Assembly: GCA_019454045.1 (NCBI GenBank)
Contig: SKCR01007823.1
Coordinates: forward strand, 1 to 64,000
Length of the DNA stretch: 64,000 bases
Origin: Zanthoxylum bungeanum
Taxonomy: Eukaryota > Streptophyta > Magnoliopsida > Sapindales > Rutaceae
Direction: 5' to 3'
Below are positions 55,870 to 64,000 of the stretch, in pieces. Numbering within the stretch: the first letter of the stretch is position 1; each line of letters starts with the position of its first letter. A program made the position numbers and the translations under genes. Below the pieces are notes generated by a model. It was not told where the DNA came from. It did no database searches and saw nothing but the letters and a program-made list of their open reading frames with translations.

Positions 55870-58545
55870 TATGTTCACTGCTAGTATTAAAATTGGATAT
55901 TAGATACTGAGTGTGGTACATAAATATGTGCTGATGTGCAGAATCTGCTGAGAGCAGGATACTGACTTCAGTAGAGATTCATCTGCGAATTGGAAACGGG
56001 AAGAAAGTCGCTGTTTTAACCGTAGATACCTAAGTTTGGGAACTACCCTTCGAGTGTGTACTTAAATTAGGAAACTGTTAAAATGTAACTAGTTTGACTA
56101 GATACATTATCTCTATATCAGTGTTTAATCTGTTGCGGATGTACCTTTATATTCTAGAACACTAAAGTGTTTCATTTTATAAAGATGATATTGAGAAAAA
56201 CACATTAGATGTGAATAACAATATTTATATTTTGAATATAAATAAATCTCAAACGTATAACATGACAAACTAAATAGCTCAAACTGATTTGATCAGATGA
56301 GACTTATTTGCGGCATTGTTGTCTGGGACACATTAAACAAGACTCGTATATCCATACTTTTGAAGAGTGGGTACTAGGACTAATTTGATTCCAATCAAAT
56401 AAAGTCTACGAATCTAGTTTTTTGGGCAAAGTGCCTAAAACACCTTTACTTGGTAAAAGTGCAAAATGCCACCGATCTGTTAGCCCTAGTTCATAGGGAA
56501 GCAAGTGGGCCCATGTCTAGCTAGGCTAGAGGTGGATATGAATATTTCGTGACCTTTATGGATGTGGCATCGCGTTATGGTTATGTGTTTCTTTTGAAAC
56601 ACAAATCGAAAACTCTTAAAGTTTCGACACGAAATAGACAAACAGATCAGCTAAAGTATTAAACCATCACGGTTAGACCATGATGAAAATACTTAAGCAA
56701 TAAGTTTCTCATATACTTGAAAGAGTATAGTATTCTTTCAATGAGGACTCCTCCCGGAACACGTCAATTTGACGGTTTGTGTCCGAACTGAGAAAATGAA
56801 TTTTGTTGGACATGATAAGGTTAATCATGAGTCACTTTAAGCTACCATTTCCTTCAACGGATACGCATAAACAGTGAAGAACTTATTTAGAATAAGGTTC
56901 CCTGAAAATCTGTTTGACAGACTTCATATTAGATATGAACAGGAAAGAAACTAGGTTTTCTCATTCCTGAATATTTGGGTATGCTAGGCATATGTTTGGA
57001 AGATACCAAACTAGAACCCAAATCGGATAAGTGCCTAAATTGTGGTTATCCTAATGGAACACAAAATAGTTCATCAAGGATGAAACTATACCAGTAATCT
57101 TCGAATACACAAGAACTGCGTAAGTCGGAGAGAGTCAGAAAATAACCTGGGGTATGAGTTTCTGATCTCACCTAATAAAGATGTCAATCTTATTGAGGAA
57201 TACGAACTAACTACGTATGAGGAAGTGATACAAGGTATCGACTCCCTATTATGGCAAAGTGCCATGAAGTCCAAAATGGATCCCATGTATACCAACTATG
57301 TTTGGACACTAGTGTTGTACCGAAAGGCATTGTGCCTATTGGTACTATATAAGTCTTCAAGGAAGACATACATGGATGGCAACAAACTAACGTATAAAGC
57401 TAGGCTTTTAGCGGAAATGTATCGTTATCAACATTGTGTCGATTACGATGAAACCTTTTAACTGTGGCCACGGTATATCCATTTTGGATAATGCTTGCTA
57501 AAGTTGCATGTTTCATTTATGAAATATGATAGCTGAACGTCAAAACTGCTTTCCTTAACGGAAACCTTTTGGAGGATGTTTACAACATCCTGACGATTTT
57601 GTCTTACCAAAACTAGCAAACAAGGTTTGCGGGTTATTCGATCCATGGCTGGATTGAAGCAAGCATAGAGTTCTTGGAATTATCATTTTGATGTAATCAT
57701 AATGGTGTACGATTTAATTCAAAAACGTAAATGATTCTTGTGTATATAAGGAGGTTAGTGGGAGCGCACTGACAGTGAAAGTCCTAAGTAATAATGACGT
57801 ATCATTTCTTGGAAATGATATTCCCATAAAACAATCGGTGAAAGTTTGGCTTTCATAAAATTCTCTGTAGAATTCTTGGGAGAAACAACCTTTAATCTAG
57901 GAATAAAGATCTACTGTGATAGATTTAAAGTTGTTGATACTCTCCAAGAACTCATACATTGATAAATGTACGCGACCTGGTGTCTCATATGCGTTGAGCA
58001 TATGGAGTCACAATCAGGCCAATCCATGGTAGTCACTGGATTGATGTTAAGAACATCCTTAGTATCTTAGAGGAACTAAGGATGTTGTCTTATACTATGG
58101 AGAAGGAGAACTTGAAGTGACTGGGTTCACTACTGTAAGTTTCCTAACCGATACTGTACGGTAAGTTAATGGTACTATACAGTTTGAATAACGGAACAGT
58201 GAGCTGGAAATCTTCCAAGCAAGATACTGTTACCGAATAAAAAACAAAATTGGATTGTTGCTGCAGCTAAGGCGCAATTGAAGCCTTCTAGATTGATAAT
58301 AATCTAATTAGATTAGATATAATTATGTTAGCAGCTGAGCTAGGCTACAGCGCAGGCTAAAGAATTATTGGTCTCATCAACTATCCAGATATATACTTCG
58401 ATATTCATCTGATTCGTTCGGATCATACATCGTGGCGATGTGATGATCGAATAAATCGCATCAGATGATAATCATGCAAATCCGCTGATGAAAGCCTTTT
58501 CTCAGAAATTTGAGCGAACCGTATATAGTTCAGGTGTATGACACT
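55870..58545 (+). pseudogene. copia E pol remnant
   Basis: Protease start near 55880 (KLD.RY.VWY, matching A), integrase at about 56290-56900 (RGGYEYFVTFMDVASRYGYVY equivalent near 56520-56590, PGTRQFDG near 56755), RT at about 57060-57800 (MDPMYTNYVWTLV at 57270-57310), RNase H to about 58540 with the SADE.LF equivalent of SDPLTKA. Many frameshifts. Non-functional. Confidence 0.85.
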
Positions 58546-58566
58546 CGAGTGACTGGCTATAGGCCA

Positions 58567-58576
58567 AGTGGGAGAT
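58567..58576 (+). other. Polypurine tract of copia E
   Basis: AAGTGGGAGAT immediately before the 3' LTR, as in A. Confidence 0.8.
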
Positions 58577-60575
58577 TGGTGGACAGTTATGACCCATAGC
58601 GTCACAATTTGTACAGATCATGGTGTTGTTGTACAAATTAACTATGTGACAAAGGAAATTGCTCTCTTATCATTTGTGATTAGATCACCAAGATGTATAA
58701 ATGATAGGAGGTCCTATGATTAGTTCCTGGATTGAGATGATATGAGACAGTATCAATCCACGAAGGTTTAATCATTAAATATCCATAGTCAGAGTATTAT
58801 CGAGATTGGACATCGATAATGCGGAAAGACTAGTATTACACTTGTGTGCGTTGTGAGGGTATAACGACATAGTTCTCATATATTTGGGTATAGGATACTC
58901 ATGCAAGTGTAGTAGGAGGTTGTGTTTTACCGATGGTACGGGAAAACAGCTTCGCTCTGGATAGACCCCTCGTCGAATTCCATTGGTAGTATGACTATGT
59001 GTCTATGGAAGTCCGAATCAGGGTAGGTGTATTTGGTGTTAACCTGAGACTTGCACGCTAATACTTGCGACAATCAATGTGCATTGGTTTTGGTCGTCCA
59101 GGGCTTTAACATGTTCTATGTACGCCTCTTCTGGGTATATTGAGAATCATAGTGTATTGGGTGTGATGTCGAGATAGAAGTATCACTCCAGTCATAGTGA
59201 AGATGATGGTCACGTAGGATACGGAACTCTTTCTCTTATATGTTGTAGCTATCGGGATAAAATGACTAGGTCATGTTTATCCGATTATAGAGACTAGTTA
59301 CCAGAGATCCGATATGTGCTTCGTACGGGGCAGACACATTCCCCAGCCCCAGGCCTTGCACGTGACATCCGATAATGGATCGAAATACGCAATACTACGT
59401 ATATTACGCCTACTATATATCACATATTCCTGTAAGGATATTTCTGGAGAATTGGGTAGGCATGGCGCTTTGCTAGAAGCCAACCTTGTCTTGTAAATCG
59501 GTACAAACGTAGTACTAGGTACTTACGTGTTCGGATAGTCCGACGACCGGATTTACTGCCAACATATCCGGGGATCTCATGGCACTTCCCGAAGATTCAC
59601 CGATGACGTATGACTCGCACTTTATTAATCTGTGATTAATTAGATGAGAGAGAAAATTAATCTGGGATTAATGACGGAAATATTTTATCTGGGATAAAAT
59701 ATTATTAAAAGAGAGAGAACGATTAATTTGGAATTAATCGATAAAATAATATATTCGATATATTATACGAAATTGGATTTCGACGCGGAATTAAATTAGA
59801 ATTTAATTCTGGCAAACGAGTTAATTTAGAATTAATTCGTTAGCGACATGAATAGTGATTTTGCTAGGCATAATTATTTAATTACGTCGCAACGGAAAAT
59901 TCGTTAATTTGGAATTATGGAACCCGAGCCTGAGAGTGTTTGCGAGCGCACTCGCATTTCGAATTCAAGTGTGGCCCACAAGTCACATCAAGCGTCAAAT
60001 CACTTGTCACTTTGAGTGATGTGATGTGACAACTTGTCACTTGATTGAGTTATGTGAATAGTTGATGTAGTGGTTGAAACCTTTAATGGCTTGACTTTTG
60101 GAAAGAAAAATAAGGAAATTGAATTTTGGAAATTCAAAAGTGTATTAGATACACAATTTCCCAACCACCAACACTTAACACACATTTCTCTCTTCTCACT
60201 TCTCTCCTTCACCCCAAGTGGCTGCACTTCTTCTGTTTTCTGCTACTTCACTGCCGAGACAAACAAGGAGAAGCAAGTGATGATTTTGTGTTGCAAAATC
60301 AAGAGTGCTAGCACATAATGGAGTCATCCTAAAGTAATAGGGAAACCTACTCGTGAGCTTGGAATCACAACACAAAAGCTTGGAGGACCAAGATGGCCGA
60401 ATTTCTTGAAGGACAAAACTGCCACTGTTGTGAGCCTTGGAGGATGAGAGCTTGAAGTTTTGTTGTTCGTCGCATCGCTCAACCGATCAATGTGAGTATT
60501 CCGCACCTCCTTGAATGTATTCACATGTTGTTTCATTGCTTAAAACGATCCTGGTTAGACCGTAAAAACCCAACA
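58577..60575 (+). repeat. 3' LTR of copia E
   Basis: 1999 bases, TGGTGGACAG (TG retained) to CCAACA. Palindrome chain at about 59625-59920; one arm has lost a base (GAATTAAAT, TAG). Confidence 0.9.
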
Positions 60576-61060
60576 ACGAGGCCCTTTTTGTAATTTCCAT
60601 GCTGAAACAAACTTAGCCTTCAATGTCATATGATAGAAACTCATTGAGGCCAGTGTTCTCCTCTGATCTCTTGTATGCCCCACTTGGTGGGGAACTTCAA
60701 AACATTGTGGAAAGTGGATGAGATTATCCTCATGTCATGAATCCATAGGCGGCCGATGATTAGGTTTTATGTTGAGGGGCAGTCCAAGACCAGAAACATC
60801 GTTAGCTTATTGACCCCTCCAGCGTATATTGGGAGTGATATCTCTGTAATGTGAAATTCTACTCCCCACTGAATCCAATCAGTGTTGTTGATCGTCAATT
60901 GATTTTGTCTAGTTCCACGCCTATGTCTGTTAGAGTTGTGGTGAAGATGATGTTGGCTGAAGATCCGGTGTCTACTAGTACCCACTTGATCATGAAGTTG
61001 GCTATGGTAGAGAGATTACTAGGGCGTCATAGTGGGGGTTCGTTTTACTTGAACCCCTAT
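60576..61060 (-). pseudogene. Gypsy protease and start of RT
   Basis: The minus strand, with shifts, reads ALVISL, then VDTGSSANIIF-like codons for the aspartic protease near 60940-60990, and further on WIHDMRIISSTFHNVLKFP and WGIQEIRG (about 60750-60665), a motif always found between protease and RT in Tat/Athila elements. Continues across copia E at 48944. Confidence 0.82.
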
Positions 61061-61158
61061 CGGTGGCAAATCTGATGGTCAAGTTGGTAATATCCAAGTG
61101 ACTCACTGGGCTTGGATGTTCCTACTATAGCTTCTTTTATGTGTCTCTTGGCGACTGA

Positions 61159-61791
61159 CTAAGAGATGCCACTGATTTTTGATCCGTTTGAGATAAGATT
61201 CACGGTATTATTAATTAAAGAGGGTGTCGAGGGTCCGTCTTCTCGATCGCCTCTCTTATACCTTCGAGCCAATGTAGCATTGACTTTCTCTATCAGAACC
61301 CTTTTGTTCAGCACCTCTAAGACCTCCAACCTTAAGGCAATGCAGTCAACTGTCATGTGTCTATAGTCCAAGTGAAACTTGCACCATTTGCTCGTGTACT
61401 TTTTAGAAGATTCATCTATGGGACGTACTGGCCATCTTACTTCATTTTCCATCTTTTTGAGGGCTGAAACAATTCTCTGTGAGATACATTAAGGTTGTAG
61501 TTTATGAGTTGTGGCCTGTTTGGCGATGACCAGTTCTGAATCACGTAGGATGAAGGTTTGCGCTTGTAATCCCAATTGAACGGTCGATGCTCCCTTCTCC
61601 GTGGAGTCCTCTTGTCCATTGGTTGTCCGGCTCTATCATCAAAGTCTTTGGGCCTCTTGGGGGATTCAAGATTTTGTTTTCATGGCGTCTGGTATAACTT
61701 TCACGCTACTTGTTCCTTTTATCCTCTTCTCACCTAATCGCGATCTAGGCACGGGCTAAGGCTTGGTTCATAGTGTAGCATTGGAATTTCA
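61159..61791 (-). pseudogene. Gypsy gag, C-terminal part
   Basis: The minus-strand frame 61452-61159 reads KYTSKWCKFHLDYRHMTVDC (a degenerate zinc-knuckle region, pattern YC.FH...GH.T..C), then LEVLEVLNKRVLIE and ISGIS, the usual lead-in to protease. Upstream pieces reach 61791 (FQCYTMNQALARA), where copia F interrupts the gene. The N-terminal part is outside the window. Confidence 0.82.
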
Positions 61792-63922
61792 TGTTGGATA
61801 ATATGACCCATAGCGTCACTATTTGCACAGATCATTGTGTTGTTGTAGCAAATTAACTATGTAATAAGGAAATTGCACTCTCATCATTTGTGATTAGATC
61901 ACCATAGATATATAAATGAAGAGAGGTCCCTATGATTAGTTCATGGATTGAGAATGATATGAGACAGTATCAGTCCCCGAAGGTTTAATCATTAAATATC
62001 CCTAGCCGTAGTATTATCGAGACTGGACATCGATAATGCGGAATAGGCTAGTATTGCACTTGTGCACGTATGTGAGGGCACAACGGCATAGTTCTCATAT
62101 ATATAAGTGTTGGATACTTATGCAAGTGCGATAGGAGGTCGTGTTTCACCGATGGTACGGGAAACAGCTTCGCTCTGGATAGACCCCTCGGAATCCCATT
62201 GGTATTATGACTATGTGTCTATGGGAGGCCGAAATCAAGGTAGGTGTGTATAGTCTTAACCTGAGACTTGCACCGCTAATACTTACGATAATCGATAAAC
62301 TTTGGTCTTGGTGGTAGGGGGCTTTAACCGGTTCTGTGTACACCACTTCTGGGTTTATCAGAGAGTCATAGAGTATTGGGTGTGATGTCAAGATGGAAGT
62401 ATCACTTTAGTCATATTGGAGATGATGTCACGCAGGATACGGTATTAGTGCTCTTAAGTGCTGCGCGGCCATCGGGATATTATGACAAGGTCATGTATAT
62501 CCGATTATAGAGACTAGTTACCAGACATCCGACATGTACTTCGGACGGGGCAGACACTTATCCAGCCCCAGGCCTAGCACGTGATTATCCGATACTGGGC
62601 CAATATACACAATACTACGGTATACTACGCTTGATACAGATCTATATATTCCGTAAGAATATTTCTGGAGAATTGGGTAGGCATGGCGCTTTGCTAGAAG
62701 CCAACCTTGTCTTGTAAATCGATATAAACGTAGTACGAGGTACTTACGTGTTCGGACAGTCCGACGATCGTATTTACTGCCAACATATCCGGAGATCTCA
62801 TGGGTCGCTTCCTGAAGATTCACCGATGACGTATTACTCGCACTTTGATTAATCTGGGATTAATTAGAAGAGAGAGATAGAATTAATCTGGGATTAATTC
62901 GATGAGAGAGAAAATTAATCTGGGATTAATTGCAGAGATATTTTATCTGGGATAAAATATTAATTAAAGAGAGAGAACGATTAATTTGGAATTAATCGAT
63001 AAATTAATATATTCGATATATTAATCGAAATTGGATTTCGACGCGGAATTAAAATTAGATTTTAATTCGGGCGAACGAATTAATTTAGAATTAATTCGTT
63101 AGCGACGTGAATAGTGAATTCGCTAGGCGTAATCACTTAATTACGACGCGATGGAAAATTCGTTAATTTGGAATTAGCGAACCCGAGCCCGAGAGTGATT
63201 GCGAGCGCATTCGCATTTCGAATTCGAGCGCGGCACGCGAGTCACATCAAGCGTCAAATCGCTAGTCGCATCAATCGTCAAATCAATTGTCACTTTGAGT
63301 GATGTGACTTGACAACATGTCACTTTATTAAAGTGATGTGATGTGACTTAAAGTAAAAGTTGAAATGATGAAAGCTTTTGGCTTTTTGACTTTTGTATTT
63401 GGTAAATGAAAAGGCTTTTGTATTTGATTTTATTTTGGAAATAAAATATAAATATAAGTAAAACAATTTGCCTTCTCTCTCTCACATCAGTACACGGTTT
63501 TCTCTCATCTCCCTCTCTTTTTTTCTTCTTCTGCATCTCACGGCTTCACTGCCGTTTCTTCTTCATTTTTTTTGGTTTCACCGAGAAAATGGAGATGCAA
63601 GGAAGATGATAAGTGCTAGCACACCTTGAGTGATACATAGGTGATAGGGAAGTGTCTTCATGAGCTTGGAAAGCTTGAAGCTTTGAGCTTCAAGGGTGCT
63701 CATCAATGGCCGAACATGGAGGAAGCCGAACCAGTCACCACCGTGCGTTCACTGCAGTTCCAGAAGCCATTGCCGAGCTTGGAGGGAGGCAAAATCGCAC
63801 CTTGTTCTTCATTCATCAAAACCGAAATTCAATGTGAGTATATTCCGCACCTCCTTTGATGTGTTCATATGCGGTTTTTATGCATGATTTGTTGATCTTG
63901 GGACTTGATTTGAACTATTACA
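61792..63922 (+). repeat. 5' LTR of copia F (complete)
   Basis: 2131 bases, TGTTGGATAATATG to ATTACA, followed by a primer site, so it begins another plus-strand copia element whose body lies beyond the window. TATA-like CATATATATAAG at 62096-62107. It has the cleanest palindrome chain (62848-63181). Inserted in the gypsy gag; the five bases to its left are TTTCA, against which the right target duplication can be tested. Confidence 0.9.
62848..63181 (+). repeat. Chain of about ten palindromes with three-base T-N-G spacers
   Basis: Arms and spacers: 62848-62864 ATTAATC (TGG); 62881-62899 AATTAATC (TGG); 62913-62931 AATTAATC (TGG); 62938-62960 ATATTTTATC (TGG); 62978-62998 CGATTAATT (TGG); 63004-63024 TTAATATAT (TCG); 63026-63040 CGAAAT (TGG); 63046-63068 GAATTAAAAT (TAG); 63074-63100 AACGAATTAATT (TAG); 63159-63181 TTCGTTAATT (TGG, one mismatch). 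All others are perfect. Every copia LTR of the window has the same series. Confidence 0.92.
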
Positions 63923-63923
63923 A

Positions 63924-64000
63924 TGGTATCATGAGCTTTGATGCATGAAAACCGAATTAGGGTTCTTGAGCAAATTTGGGGCTTTTTGATTTTAGCTTGA
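63924..64000 (+). other. Primer site and first leader bases of copia F
   Basis: TGGTATCATGAGC one base after the LTR, close to the initiator-methionine primer site, then leader sequence to the window edge. Confidence 0.75.

Larger units (their letters stand above)
51044..60575 (+). mobile_element. copia LTR retrotransposon E, decayed, 5' LTR truncated
   Basis: 5' LTR (51044-52855, lacking about its first 185 bases), primer site, leader, broken gag and pol, polypurine tract, and complete 3' LTR (58577-60575), plus strand. The right flank starts ACGAG, the same duplication that flanks LTR C. E and LTR C therefore go back to one insertion into the gypsy pol, rearranged afterwards. Confidence 0.9.
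35091..61791 (-). mobile_element. Large Tat-lineage gypsy element, minus strand, decayed and twice interrupted
   Basis: Reading the minus strand from the right: gag (61791-61160), protease and RT start (61060-60576), RT (48944-47907), RNase H (47906 on to 43170, split), integrase C-terminal part (43110-42660), an antisense additional ORF (plus strand 39858-41984), and a 143-bp tandem array (37390-38810). This order, with an extra ORF in antisense and repeats before the 3' LTR, is that of Tat elements such as Grande. The left limit is uncertain: no clean LTR end was found between 35091 and 37390. The right end is cut by copia F and the window edge. Most of the integrase is deleted. Confidence 0.75.

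Overview
The window is nuclear DNA of a flowering plant, probably a eudicot, and consists almost wholly of LTR retrotransposons. The pol fragments are of plant copia and plant gypsy (Tat-like) type, LTRs are nested inside one another, and the only reading frame that looks intact is a plant LOG-type cytokinin-activating enzyme at 21040-21693. I saw no rRNA, tRNA, CRISPR or bacterial feature. All similarities were judged by eye; no search or alignment was run.

Left third (1-24211): at least two, probably three, copies of one gypsy-type (Tat/Ogre-like) LTR element lie head to tail. LTRs begin TGTAGGCATT and end TCTACA (12788-15008 and 17424-19598; a solo copy is at 24706-26895). The LTR at 17424-19598 is followed by a primer binding site, a remnant of the integrase C-terminus, a block of splice-acceptor-like and 62-bp repeats, an intronless LOG gene with its own TATA box, a 3' flank, a short segment called X here, and a long tandem array. 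In the neighbouring copies the array leads into a polypurine tract and an LTR. The LOG gene therefore looks like cargo of the element, in the slot downstream of integrase where Tat elements carry extra genes. The window opens on the stop codon of a second LOG copy with the same 3' flank. That copy is interrupted by a decayed copia element (A, 672-10343).

Middle (24212-35090): a minus-strand copia element (D) retains most of gag, protease, integrase, RT and RNase H, broken by several stops and frameshifts. Its RNase H is split by a solo LTR of the LOG-carrying family with a perfect 5-bp target duplication (ACCGC), so that family moved after D had arrived.

Right (about 35091-61791): remains of a large minus-strand Tat-lineage gypsy element: a 143-bp tandem array, a decayed plus-strand (antisense) additional ORF, then integrase, RNase H, RT, protease and gag remnants in the order expected for the minus strand. 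It is split by a 4.2-kb solo LTR (43672-47901, target duplication ATGCT) and by a composite copia insertion (48950-60575, target duplication ACGAG, seen three times). A further copia 5' LTR (61792-63922) runs off the right edge.

The most unusual structural signal is in the copia family. Its LTRs and its leader carry long runs of short perfect palindromes whose arms flank a three-base spacer, nearly always T-N-G on the element's sense strand. Between copies the arms show paired, compensating changes. This and the LOG-carrying retroelement are the two observations most worth following.
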